Of a DNA stretch of 64,000 nucleotides, positions 36,834 to 46,368 are shown in pieces. The stretch is from Aeromonas taiwanensis (GTDB lineage Bacteria > Pseudomonadota > Gammaproteobacteria > Enterobacterales > Aeromonadaceae): assembly GCF_000820165.1 (NCBI RefSeq), contig NZ_CDDD01000013.1, positions 86,884-150,883 of the forward strand, written 5' to 3'. The notes under the pieces are model-generated. The model ran no database searches, was not told the DNA's origin, and saw only the letters and a list, made by a program, of their open reading frames with translations. The position numbers and the translations under genes were made by a program. Position 1 is the stretch's first letter, and the number at the start of each line of letters is the position of its first letter.

Positions 36834-37637
36834 ATGAACAATTTTCTGAAGGTGTCCCTGTTGGCTGCGGCAGTTGCCGTCGGCCTGACTGCTTGCCAAA
36901 AAGATGAGAAACCTGCTGCCAACACCGAAGTGAAGGCAGAAGCCAGCAAGCCGGCAGAGGCCACCAAGGCAGAGGCCAAGAGCTTTGAAGAGCAATCCGG
37001 CTATGCGATCGGCCTCTCCATGGGTCGTTATATCGCCAATACCCTGGAGCGCCAGCAAGAACTCGGCATCAAGCTGGACAACACCGTCATCCTGCAAGGG
37101 GTGACCGACGGTCTGGGCAAGAAGGCCAGCATGACCGACGAAGAGATCCAGAAGGTTCTGCAGGAATACGATGCCAAGATCAACGAGCTGACCAAGGCCA
37201 AGGCCGACAAGGATGCAGTTGACAACCTGAAGAAGGGCGAGACCTTCCTGGCTGACAACGCCAAGAAAGAGGGCGTGAAGAGCACCGAATCCGGCCTGCA
37301 ATACCAGGTCGAGAAGATGGGTGACGGCGCCAAGCCGAAGGCCACCGACATCGTCAAGGTTCACTACACCGGTACCCTGATCGATGGCACCAAGTTCGAC
37401 AGCTCCGTCGATCGCGGCGAGCCGGCCACCTTCCCGCTGAACCAGGTTATCCCGGGCTGGACCGAAGGCGTACAACTGATGCCGGTCGGTTCCAAGTTCA
37501 AGTTCTTCCTGCCGTCCAAGCTGGCCTATGGCGAGCACGGTGCAGGCACCATCCCGGCCAACGCCGTGCTGGTATTTGACGTTGAGCTGCTGGCCATCGA
37601 GAAGCCCGCTGCCAACGGCGACGACGCAAAGAAATAA
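36834..37637 (+). CDS. fkpA: FKBP-type peptidyl-prolyl isomerase FkpA
   Basis: 267 residues from ATG 36834 (GGAG seven bases upstream). The signal region ends in LTACQKD, a lipobox-like sequence, so unlike E. coli FkpA it may be lipid-anchored. An N-terminal helical dimerisation domain (about 50-150; YAIGLSMGRYIANTL, KEGVKSTESGLQYQV) precedes the FKBP domain (DIVKVHYTGTLIDGTKFDSS, VIPGWTEGVQLMPVGSKFKFFLP, AYGEHGAGTIPANAVLVFDVEL in part). Periplasmic chaperone and prolyl isomerase for envelope proteins. Confidence 0.96.
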   Translation: MNNFLKVSLLAAAVAVGLTACQKDEKPAANTEVKAEASKPAEATKAEAKSFEEQSGYAIGLSMGRYIANTLERQQELGIKLDNTVILQGVTDGLGKKASMTDEEIQKVLQEYDAKINELTKAKADKDAVDNLKKGETFLADNAKKEGVKSTESGLQYQVEKMGDGAKPKATDIVKVHYTGTLIDGTKFDSSVDRGEPATFPLNQVIPGWTEGVQLMPVGSKFKFFLPSKLAYGEHGAGTIPANAVLVFDVELLAIEKPAANGDDAKK

Positions 37638-37651
37638 GCTGCAATACGATG

Positions 37652-37678
37652 AAAACGGCTCCTCTGGGAGCCGTTTTT
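37652..37678 (+). terminator. Intrinsic terminator of fkpA
   Basis: AAAACGGCTCC (37652-37662) / GGAGCCGTTTT (37667-37677), loop TCTG, T-run following. Confidence 0.9.
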
Positions 37679-37784
37679 GCTTGTGGGTCAACACGGGCGA
37701 TGGGAGAAAGCCGTTAGTCCGTCTTGAGTCTGTGACGGCTAGACCCCAGAATAGATAACAAAATCAAGCGCAAGGATGGATCTC

Positions 37785-39200
<1,416 letters not shown>

Positions 39201-39244
39201 GGCTGGGGATGGCCTCTGTCATCCCTGACAGATAACCCAGTGAA

Positions 39245-39275
39245 CGGGGCGGCCCATTGGCCGCCCCGCTGCTTT
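39245..39275 (+). terminator. Probable terminator after luxO
   Basis: Perfect stem CGGGGCGGCC (39245-39254) / GGCCGCCCCG (39259-39268), loop CATT, followed only by CTGCTTTG. Lies between convergent genes. Confidence 0.6.
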
Positions 39276-39290
39276 GCCGGAAGGGCGGTG

Positions 39291-40157
39291 TCAGAGCTTG
39301 GCGAGCCGCTTGAGCCTGGCCAGTCGCTCCCCCTCGTTGGCCTTGAGCCAGCCATCCTGTGACAGCAGGAACCAGGCCCGGGCGAAGTATTCCGGCGCGG
39401 CCGGGTCATCCAGCGCCAGCGCATTCTCCCCCAGCTCCTCGAACACATAGCCATCCTCGGGGGCCCTGGCTGCGTTCATGTCGGCCTGCAGTTGCTTCAG
39501 ATCCGCCATGGCCTGCTCATGTTGATCCTTGGCCCGGCAGAGGCGCGCCAGGCTCCAGCGGGCGATAAAGGCCTTGGCCCTGTTGTTGTGCTGCTCGTGC
39601 CAGGCCAGGCATTTTTGCTGGCAGACGATGGCTTCGTCGAGGCGACCCAGTTCGAACAGGGTCCAGCCCTGATTGTTGTAGAGGGTGGCGAGCCAGCCGC
39701 GCACCCGCTTGTCCTGGCTGCGCTCGGCCAGCTCCATCGCCAGCTGGTGCCAGTGGCTCTGCTCTTCCAGGGGGGCGGCGATGGCCACCATGTGGGCCGC
39801 ATCGATGGCCAGATAGCGCTCCTCATGCTTGAGCCCGTGTTGCCAGGCCTGCTCGAACAGGGCTCTGGCACTGGCCTTGTCACCGGCGGAGTTGAAGGTG
39901 CGGCCGCGCTCCAGCAGGGCGCGCAGGCGGGCTCTCGGGGTCGCCTCGGTGAGGCGGGGTTCTATCTCGTCGAGCAGGTGGTGCGCCTGTGCAAACTGGC
40001 GGCGCAGCGAATGGGTGCGGGCTATCTGGGTGAGCAGTTCCAGTTCATATTGCAGATCCTGGTTGTCTGCCTCGGCGAGCAGCTGCTGAAAACGCAGGGC
40101 GCTGGCGGCGGGATCCTGATAGTCCCACAGCGCCATGAAATCGGGCGGATTGTCCAT
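39291..40157 (-). CDS. Tetratricopeptide-repeat protein
   Basis: 288 residues, soluble, all-helical. TPR-like units occur around residues 40-75, 80-115, 155-190 (ATLYNNQGWTLFELGRLDEAIVCQQKCLA in part) and 195-230. ATG 40157 has AGGAGG upstream. Probably a protein-interaction scaffold; no enzymatic motif. Convergent with luxO, no evident operon partner. Confidence 0.8.
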   Translation of the reverse strand: MDNPPDFMALWDYQDPAASALRFQQLLAEADNQDLQYELELLTQIARTHSLRRQFAQAHHLLDEIEPRLTEATPRARLRALLERGRTFNSAGDKASARALFEQAWQHGLKHEERYLAIDAAHMVAIAAPLEEQSHWHQLAMELAERSQDKRVRGWLATLYNNQGWTLFELGRLDEAIVCQQKCLAWHEQHNNRAKAFIARWSLARLCRAKDQHEQAMADLKQLQADMNAARAPEDGYVFEELGENALALDDPAAPEYFARAWFLLSQDGWLKANEGERLARLKRLAKL

Positions 40158-40265
40158 TTGGCCTCCTTGCTGGCTATCCGCTCACCAAGATGCCCGCAGG
40201 CCACTATTTGCACAAGGGGCGCCCGTTACGGAGCGCCCCTGGGGTCATGTCAACATGCCAGCCGG

Positions 40266-40601
40266 TCAATAGACCATGGCGAGGCTCATCAGCATCAGGC
40301 CGAGGGCGGCGAAGGCTCCCTCCTTGATGGCCAGACGCGGCACTAGCGCCTTGGGCAGGGCCGGGAACAGGCTGAGCGCAAAGCCCAGGCCTGGCATCAA
40401 CCAGTGGAAGCCCGGGCTGCGGGTGCCGGGATCGGCCGCACCATTGATGATGATGAGCAGGATGAAGAGGGTGAACGCAGGCAGGATAAACCAGCGGGCG
40501 TGACCGGCGGCAACCGCCCGCAGCGGCGAGATGCGATAGAGCACCAGGGTCACGACAAACAGGACAAGGGGCGCCAGCAGATAGAGCGGGGCTGGATTCA
40601 T
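40266..40601 (-). CDS. Small integral membrane protein, unknown function
   Basis: 111 residues from ATG 40601 (AGGAG about 10 bases upstream). Four hydrophobic helices: LYLLAPLVLFVVTLVLY, WFILPAFTLFILLIII, GLGFALSLFPALPKAL and AFAALGLMLMSLAMVY. No named family recognised with confidence. Follows the DUF2956 gene on the same strand. Confidence 0.72.
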   Translation of the reverse strand: MNPAPLYLLAPLVLFVVTLVLYRISPLRAVAAGHARWFILPAFTLFILLIIINGAADPGTRSPGFHWLMPGLGFALSLFPALPKALVPRLAIKEGAFAALGLMLMSLAMVY

Positions 40602-40718
40602 GATGAGGGGTCTCCTGACAAGGGGGGCAGAGTGTACGCATGCCGGGCGCGGGATGACCAGCACCCCGCGCCCGGGCTGTGAAGCCGATCCCAGGGCAAA
40701 GGTTTGCCCAGGACGGGA

Positions 40719-41057
40719 TCAGCGCAACAAGAACCAGAGGCAGGCAAACGCCAGCCAGCTCAGCCCCAGCAAGATCCAGGGCAGCGGGTGCTGGCGGCTG
40801 ATCTCGATCACCTCGACCTCGGGCTCTTCCTCCTGATGAGCCTGGGACGACAGCTTCGCCTTGATCTGCATCTTCTTCTGGCGGCTCGCCTCGCGGGCCT
40901 TGGCTTTCATCTGTTTCTTGTATTCGTCTATGCCCTTCTGGATCCCCTGGGCGATCAGCTGGGTCTGCTCCTTGGTCTGCCCCGGCTTCTGGTTGGCGCG
41001 GGCGATCTTCATCGCCTCCTGCTGGGTTTCGGGGGAAATCTTGTCGTACTTGGCCAT
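40719..41057 (-). CDS. DUF2956 family membrane-anchored protein
   Basis: 112 residues. MAKYDKISPETQQEAMKIAR with KPGQTKEQTQLIAQGIQKGI is the DUF2956 signature; a lysine-rich helix follows and a single C-terminal membrane helix (LPWILLGLSWLAFACLWFLL) anchors it. Function unknown, restricted mainly to marine/aquatic gammaproteobacteria. Confidence 0.85.
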   Translation of the reverse strand: MAKYDKISPETQQEAMKIARANQKPGQTKEQTQLIAQGIQKGIDEYKKQMKAKAREASRQKKMQIKAKLSSQAHQEEEPEVEVIEISRQHPLPWILLGLSWLAFACLWFLLR

Positions 41058-41305
41058 GCAAGGCGCTCCTTGGCATCGAATGGCGGGAAGTATGCCATAA
41101 CTGTTTCCGGCGGGCTGCCACCTTGCGCCGAAATGCGCGGAGACCTTGGTGCAGTCTTATCCGAATTAAGAAACAGGTTGCGCCAATGATCACATTTGGC
41201 GGAATTTGTGAGTCGCCGATGAAAAACCGTCACATGTTGTTTGTTATATTACCGGCCGACCCAAGAAGGGGTCATCCAATAACAAAATAACAAGGTGATA
41301 TGGAA

Positions 41306-43036
41306 ATGAATTATAAATTTGTCAAAGGAAGTATCGCACTGGCAGTGCTCGCCGCCCTGGCTGGCTGTAATACCTCACAAAATGAAAGTGTCGCCCCCTG
41401 TACCGAAAATGTCTGCAAGCTGACCGTCCTCCATACCAACGATACCCACGGCCGTTTCTGGCACAATACCGACGGTGAATATGGCATGGCCGCCCAGAAA
41501 ACCCTGGTCGAGCGTCTGCGCGCCGAGGCCAAGGCGGCGGGCAGCGAGGTGCTGGTGCTCTCCGGTGGCGACGTGAACACCGGGGTCCCCGAGTCCGATC
41601 TGCAGGACGCCGAGCCCGACTTCGTCGGCATGAACAGCATCCGTTACGATGCCATGGCGGTGGGTAACCACGAGTTCGACAACCCGCTGACCGTGCTGGA
41701 GAAACAGCGTGAGTGGGCCCAGTTCCCCATGCTCTCCGCCAACATCTATGACAAGGCCAGCGGCAAGCGCTACTTCGACCCCTACAAGGTGTTCAAGCTG
41801 GAGAACGGCCTCAAGGTGGCCGTCCTCGGCCTGACCACGGAAGACACCGCCCAGCTGGTTGACCCCAACAACGTCAAGACCCTGGAGTTCCGCGATCCGA
41901 CCACGGAAGCGGCCAAGCTCGGCCAGGAGATCCGCAGCAACAAGGAGGCGAACCTGGTCTTCGCCATCACCCACATGGGCCACTATGCAGATGGCCAGCA
42001 CGGCAGCAATGCGCCGGGTGACGTGGAGATGGCCCGTGCGCTGCCGGCAGGCACCCTGGACGCCATCATCGGCGGTCACTCCCAGAATCCGGTCTGCATG
42101 GAGCCGGGTACCCCGGACACCTATGCCGACTTCCAGCCCGGCGACGATTGCCAGCCGGATCAGCAGAACGGCACCTGGATCATGCAGGCTCACGAGTGGG
42201 GCAAATATGTGGGGCGCGCCCAGTTCGACTACCAGAATGGCAAGCTGACCCTGACCGGATATGAACTTATTCCCGTCAATCTGGTGAAGCGTGATGCCAA
42301 AAATAATGCCATCAAGGATGACAGCGGCAATGTCCAGTTTATTCAGGATGAAATTATCAAGGATCCCGAGCTGAATGCCGCCTTGCAAGTATTCCAGGAG
42401 AAAGGAGAGGCTGAGCTCGGTGTAAGAATTGCCTCTACCGATGATCTGCTGTTGGGTGAACGCAAAAACGTTCGCTATATGCAAACCAATTTGGGACGCC
42501 TTATTACCACGGCGACCGCCGAGAAGCTGAATGCCGACTTTGGCATCGTGAACTCGGGTGGGGTGCGTGCCTCCATCCAGACGGGGGATATTGCCTATCG
42601 TGACGTACTGACCGTGCATCCGTTCGGCAATACCGTCAACAAGGCCACCATGAAGGGCAGTGAGCTGGTCGATTATCTCGGCCAGGTCGCCACCCTGACC
42701 GGGGGCGGTTATCCCCAGTTCGGCGGTATCAGCATGGAGGTCAACTGCAGTGCCAAGAGCGTCTCCATCAGCGCCATCGGCGGCAAGGCCTTCGATGCCA
42801 GCGCCACCTACAGCTTTGCCATTCCGAGCTTCAGTGCGGCTGGCGGGGACAAGTATCCCGTCATCAACACCATCAACGCCGGTCTGGTCGATGCGGGCGT
42901 GCTGAAGGAGTATCTGGAGTCCAAGCAGACCATCCATGCGGCCGACTACCAGCCTGCCGGCGAAGTGACCTTCATCAACAACAGCCTGAACCCGGCCAAT
43001 ACCAACAACTGCGGTCAGGATGCGATAGGCAACTGA
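41306..43036 (+). CDS. 5'-nucleotidase/UDP-sugar hydrolase lipoprotein (UshA/NutA-like)
   Basis: 576 residues. Lipobox LAGC near residue 21 anchors it to the envelope, as in Vibrio NutA rather than soluble UshA. Metallophosphatase motifs: VLHTNDTHGRF, LSGGDVNTG, AVGNHEFDNP, THMGHYADG and GGHSQNPVC; C-terminal 5'-nucleotidase domain with IVNSGGVRASIQTGDI. It would hydrolyse extracellular nucleotides for uptake of nucleosides. ATG 41306 is preferred (AAGGTG at normal spacing); ATG 41300 is two codons longer. Bases 42301-42540 are only about 48% GC by count, clearly below the surroundings. Confidence 0.92.
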   Translation: MNYKFVKGSIALAVLAALAGCNTSQNESVAPCTENVCKLTVLHTNDTHGRFWHNTDGEYGMAAQKTLVERLRAEAKAAGSEVLVLSGGDVNTGVPESDLQDAEPDFVGMNSIRYDAMAVGNHEFDNPLTVLEKQREWAQFPMLSANIYDKASGKRYFDPYKVFKLENGLKVAVLGLTTEDTAQLVDPNNVKTLEFRDPTTEAAKLGQEIRSNKEANLVFAITHMGHYADGQHGSNAPGDVEMARALPAGTLDAIIGGHSQNPVCMEPGTPDTYADFQPGDDCQPDQQNGTWIMQAHEWGKYVGRAQFDYQNGKLTLTGYELIPVNLVKRDAKNNAIKDDSGNVQFIQDEIIKDPELNAALQVFQEKGEAELGVRIASTDDLLLGERKNVRYMQTNLGRLITTATAEKLNADFGIVNSGGVRASIQTGDIAYRDVLTVHPFGNTVNKATMKGSELVDYLGQVATLTGGGYPQFGGISMEVNCSAKSVSISAIGGKAFDASATYSFAIPSFSAAGGDKYPVINTINAGLVDAGVLKEYLESKQTIHAADYQPAGEVTFINNSLNPANTNNCGQDAIGN

Positions 43037-43216
43037 TGTCCCCTGGTGTTATCGCCCCTTGCGGGGGGCGCGCCAGTTGAAGTCAGTCATAGAAGGAGGG
43101 AGGCGTCATGCCTCCCTCGCTATTTGGTACCCACACCCGCACTCAAGCCTCTCCAGTGCCATCCTCCTCTCTTCACGGACTTGATGCCCAGACGGTCGCA
43201 CGGCGATTTTCCTTGA

Positions 43217-43246
43217 CCAAGCCAAGCCAAGCCAAGCCAAGCCAAG
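43217..43246. repeat. Pentanucleotide tandem repeat (CCAAG)x6
   Basis: Six exact CCAAG units in 30 bases, in a non-coding stretch about 180 bases downstream of the nucleotidase gene and just before the terminator of the convergent gene. Confidence 0.95.
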
Positions 43247-43304
43247 CGTCATCGGCAGGGCTGAGGCTGCCGCTGCCAGGGGCATTGAGCAATAAGCGGA
43301 GCAA

Positions 43305-43330
43305 TAAAAAGGCGACCCTGAGGTCGCCTT
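43305..43330 (-). terminator. Intrinsic terminator of the Tim44-like gene
   Basis: AAGGCGACC (43309-43317) / GGTCGCCTT (43322-43330), loop CTGA; on the minus strand it is followed by TTTTTATT. Confidence 0.85.
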
Positions 43331-43352
43331 GATGAGATGGGTCGGGAAGCGC

Positions 43353-44207
43353 TTAGAGCTGCTCGATGCCGACGATGTGCCAGGGCGCATTGTCCTTGGC
43401 CAGGTTGCGCTCGAGGTGCCACACCTCCTTGATGTCTTCCTCGACCTGCTCCTGACGGTCCATGTAGCGGCCGCTGAAGCGCACGCTCACCTGGGCCCAG
43501 TCGCTGCCGTAGTCGGCGCGCACCAGCTGGGTGTCCACGTACATCACCTCGGTGTGCTGGTCGCCAGTCAGCTCGGCGCGCTCGGCCTTGAGGCTGTCGA
43601 ACAGTTCCGGGCTCACGTACTCGCGGATCTTCTCCAGATCGTTCTTGTTCCAGGCCTCTTGCAGGGTGCGGTAGTGATCGCGGGCACCGGACAGGAAGCC
43701 GTTCATGTCAAAGCCCGGGGGCAGGCGGAAGGGCACGTCGCTGTCGGCAAAGCCGGTGGCCTGCGGGGCGCTGTGGCTCTGCTCGAACTGCTGCGGGGCG
43801 GCCGCAGGCGGCTGGTATCCCGCATAGGCGGCCTGTGGCTGGGTCGCCGCCGCCTTGTTCTTGCGCAGGGCGCGGATCAGGAAGACGGCACCCAGTGCCA
43901 GCAGGGCGATCAGCAGGAAGTCCATTCCTTGCATGCCTTCGAAGGCGCCGCTGCCCAGCAGGTAGGCGAACAGACCGCCGGCCAGCAGGCCACCCAGCAG
44001 GCCACCCATCATGCCGCTCTTCTTGGGCGCCGCGGCCAGGGTCGGGTTCTTGCCATTCACGGGAGCCGCAGTCGGAGCCGGCTGGGCCGGCGCCGTCTTG
44101 TAGCTCTTGCCAAAGGATTTGCCGCCACCAAGTTTCTTGGCCTCGGCGATGGGTGCCCCAAGGCCAATGGCCAGGATCACGGCAAACAGGGTCAGCATCT
44201 TTTTCAT
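43353..44207 (-). CDS. Tim44-like domain membrane protein
   Basis: 284 residues. Signal peptide (to about residue 22), a lysine/proline/alanine-rich linker, two helices (MMGGLLGGLLAGGLFAYLLG and FLLIALLALGAVFLI), a Gln/Pro/Ala-rich linker, and a C-terminal Tim44/MBA1-like domain (about 165-284; NDLEKIREYVSPELFDSL, VSVRFSGRY, VWHLERNL). The fold resembles NTF2 proteins; bacterial function is unknown. Ribosome site is modest (AGAG). Confidence 0.85.
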   Translation of the reverse strand: MKKMLTLFAVILAIGLGAPIAEAKKLGGGKSFGKSYKTAPAQPAPTAAPVNGKNPTLAAAPKKSGMMGGLLGGLLAGGLFAYLLGSGAFEGMQGMDFLLIALLALGAVFLIRALRKNKAAATQPQAAYAGYQPPAAAPQQFEQSHSAPQATGFADSDVPFRLPPGFDMNGFLSGARDHYRTLQEAWNKNDLEKIREYVSPELFDSLKAERAELTGDQHTEVMYVDTQLVRADYGSDWAQVSVRFSGRYMDRQEQVEEDIKEVWHLERNLAKDNAPWHIVGIEQL

Positions 44208-44632
44208 TTTGACTCTTTCACTCTCATGTAGGTGGGGGCATGCTCTGCTTGTGCAAGCTCAGCGAGGCGCATGGCAGGCTGCCAGTCCCTTTTTGTGTTG
44301 CAGCTTGCGCCTAAGGTAAACATGTCTGGCATGAATTATTCATGAACGGATTGAACCCTGAACAGGCAGTGGAGGCAGCGATGAAAAACAGACGACCGAG
44401 CCGCTCTGTGCGCAGGCTGCGCAACAAGCAGAGAGCCAAACAGAAAGACCAGACCCTGGTCTGGCCCTTCCTCGTCCTCTGAACGGCAGGAGGCGCCGAG
44501 AGACCCATCAACAGACCCGCACCTGCGTCCGGGCTTGTCACCGGATGAGGTGAATGGCGCGTATTAGCGCTCGCGATGACGGGGTTTCTTTTGTAAAATT
44601 CCCGTCCCCTTCCCGCTGCGGTTTTTATGTGT
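44208..44632. other. Intergenic region upstream of dnaB
   Basis: 425 bases containing the promoters of the Tim44-like gene (minus) and dnaB (plus), plus a possible small ORF described separately. Near 44455-44470 a CCAGACC-CT-GGTCTGG stem is present. Confidence 0.5.
44381..44482 (+). CDS. Possible small basic protein (33 residues)
   Basis: ATG at 44381 with a strong GGAGG five bases upstream opens a 33-codon frame. The product starts MKNRRPSRSVRRLRNKQRAK, very basic, and ends in a hydrophobic LVWPFLVL. An in-frame ATG at 44342 would give 46 residues but has no ribosome site. A CCAGACC/GGTCTGG hairpin overlaps codons 24-29. It lies about 150 bases before dnaB. No known family; translation is unproven. 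Confidence 0.45.
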   Translation: MKNRRPSRSVRRLRNKQRAKQKDQTLVWPFLVL

Positions 44633-46027
44633 ATGGCAGAGCAAGTGACGGCGAAAAAAGACGCCAAGACACAACAGCTGAAAGTCCCTCCCCACTCTTT
44701 TGAGGCCGAACAGTCCGTACTGGGCGGCCTGATGCTGGACAACGAGGCCTGGGATCGGGTCGCGGAACGGGTGATCGACAAGGATTTCTACAGCCGTCCG
44801 CACCGCCTGATCTTCCAGGCCATGACCCGCCTCTCCAACGCGGGCAACCCCATCGACCTCATCACCCTGCAGGAAGAGCTGGAACGCTCCGAGCAACTGG
44901 AAGAGGCCGGTGGCTTCGCCTACCTGGTGGAGATCGCCAAGAACACCCCGAGTGCCGCCAACATCAGCGCCTACGCCGAGATCGTGCGTGAGCGGGCGGT
45001 GGTGCGGGAGATGATCTCGGTCGCCAACGAGATAGTCGAAGCGGGCTACGAGCCCCAGGGGCGTACCTCCAACGATCTGCTGGATCTTGCCGAGAGCAAG
45101 GTATTCCAGATCGCCGAGCAGCGCACCAGCGCCAACGAGGGCCCCCAGCCCCTCAAGCTCATCCTGGAGCAGACCGTCGACAAGATTGAGGAGCTGTTCA
45201 AGACCCCTCACAACGGGGTGACCGGCGTTTCCTCGGGTTACAACGATCTGGACAAGATGACCGCTGGTTTGCAGCGCTCGGACCTGGTCATCGTCGCGGC
45301 CCGTCCCTCCATGGGCAAGACCACCTTTGCCATGAACCTGTGCGAGCACGCGGCCCTCACCGCCGACAAGCCGGTGCTCATCTTCTCCCTCGAAATGCCC
45401 TCCGAGCAGATCATCATGCGTATGCTCGCCTCCGTGGGGCGCATCGACCAGACCAAGGTGCGGACCGGTCAGCTCGACGACGAGGATTGGGCCCGTCTCT
45501 CCTCGACCATGGGTCTGCTGCTGGAGAAGGGCAAGATGTACATCGACGACTCCTCCGGCCTCACCCCGACCGAAGTGCGCTCGCGCGCCCGCCGGGTGGC
45601 CCGGGACAATGGCGGCATCAGCATGATCATGGTGGACTACCTGCAACTGATGCGGGTACCGGCGCTGTCTGACAACCGGACCCTGGAAATCGGTGAAATC
45701 TCCCGCTCCCTCAAGGCGCTGGCGAAGGAGCTGCAGTGCCCCGTGGTGGCGCTCTCCCAGCTGAACCGAAGCCTGGAACAGCGGGCCGACAAGCGTCCGG
45801 TCAACTCTGATCTTCGTGAATCCGGCTCCATCGAGCAGGATGCGGACTTGATCATGTTCATCTACCGCGACGAGGTCTATCACGACGACAGCCCCGACAA
45901 GGGGATCGCCGAGATCATCATCGGCAAGCAGCGTAACGGCCCCATCGGGCGGGTACGCCTCACCTTTCAGGGCCAGTTCTCGCGCTTTGACAACTATGCG
46001 GGCCCGGCGTTTGATGATGACTATTGA
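44633..46027 (+). CDS. dnaB: Replicative DNA helicase DnaB
   Basis: 464 residues from ATG 44633 (ATG 44627 is the alternative; neither has a clear ribosome site). N-terminal domain PPHSFEAEQSVLGGLMLDN, linker, then RecA-like ATPase with Walker A AARPSMGKTTFAMN, Walker B IIMVDYLQLMR (start SMIM) and LSQLNRSLEQRADKRP, arginine-finger region RNGPIGRVRLTFQG. The hexameric helicase unwinds DNA at the fork. Conserved dnaB-alr order. Two degenerate copies of its 3' end follow it. Confidence 0.97.
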   Translation: MAEQVTAKKDAKTQQLKVPPHSFEAEQSVLGGLMLDNEAWDRVAERVIDKDFYSRPHRLIFQAMTRLSNAGNPIDLITLQEELERSEQLEEAGGFAYLVEIAKNTPSAANISAYAEIVRERAVVREMISVANEIVEAGYEPQGRTSNDLLDLAESKVFQIAEQRTSANEGPQPLKLILEQTVDKIEELFKTPHNGVTGVSSGYNDLDKMTAGLQRSDLVIVAARPSMGKTTFAMNLCEHAALTADKPVLIFSLEMPSEQIIMRMLASVGRIDQTKVRTGQLDDEDWARLSSTMGLLLEKGKMYIDDSSGLTPTEVRSRARRVARDNGGISMIMVDYLQLMRVPALSDNRTLEIGEISRSLKALAKELQCPVVALSQLNRSLEQRADKRPVNSDLRESGSIEQDADLIMFIYRDEVYHDDSPDKGIAEIIIGKQRNGPIGRVRLTFQGQFSRFDNYAGPAFDDDY

Positions 46028-46048
46028 TCATCGCCCTGAAAGCGTGGT

Positions 46049-46170
46049 GAGAATCATCTCTGCCAGGCAGCGTAACGGCGCCAATATGCGAAAGAGTGCG
46101 GCTTACCTTCCAGGGACAGTTCTCGCGGTTTGACAACTACGCCGGTCCTGCGTTTGACGATGATTACTGA
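46049..46170 (+). pseudogene. Degenerate second copy of the dnaB 3' end (echo 1)
   Basis: From 46096 to the TGA at 46170, 24 codons plus stop encode exactly the DnaB C-terminus (VRLTFQGQFSRFDNY ... FDDDY), yet 13 codons differ from the true gene, every one synonymous. Upstream, 46049-46095 still aligns with the preceding dnaB codons (shared CAGCGTAACGGC) but has small insertions and deletions that destroy the frame. The tail thus evolved under protein-level selection before it was stranded here. No start or ribosome site. Confidence 0.85.
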
Positions 46171-46251
46171 TGAGCAATCCGCAGGGTGATGCCTACTCGG
46201 GAGTCACCATTGCGATCCTGACGGGGAGGGCGCTCGCAAGAAGGCCGACCC

Positions 46252-46317
46252 CGCCTCCATACACAGTTTTCCCGGTTCGACAATTCTGCCGGTCCGGCCC
46301 AAGACGATGAGATTTGA
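46252..46317 (+). pseudogene. More diverged third copy of the dnaB 3' end (echo 2)
   Basis: Bases 46264-46317 encode QFSRFDNSAGPAQDDEI plus stop, matching the DnaB tail QFSRFDNYAGPAFDDDY at 12 of 17 positions. Homology to the CGCCTCACC part just upstream is traceable from about 46252 with a deletion; farther upstream (46171-46251) only scattered similarity is seen. Older or from a more distant donor than echo 1. Confidence 0.7.
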
Positions 46318-46368
46318 GGGCTGACACCACCCGGTGCCTGAATATCATGCCCTCGTAAGGGAAAACAG

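Larger units (their letters stand above)
43037..43352. other. Intergenic region with simple repeat and hairpins
   Basis: 316 bases between convergent genes. Contains hairpins just after the nucleotidase stop (CGCCCC/GGGGCG near 43053-43070 and GGGAGGC-GTCAT-GCCTCCC at 43098-43116, no T-run), the CCAAG repeat and the terminator of the Tim44-like gene. Open frames across the repeat lack ribosome sites. Confidence 0.6.

Noticed and set aside
37638..37784. Search for a qrr small RNA or sigma-54 promoter upstream of luxO
   Set aside because: No TGGCAC-N5-TTGC-type element and no Qrr core seen; the only structure is the fkpA terminator and a loose AGCCGT/ACGGCT pair.
43217..43246. CRISPR-like array
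   Set aside because: Units are five bases without spacers; this is a simple sequence repeat.
43106..43390. Frames across the CCAAG repeat (GLAW- or KPSQA-repeating peptides)
   Set aside because: The peptide repeats come only from the simple DNA repeat; no ribosome site, and one frame crosses a terminator into a real gene.
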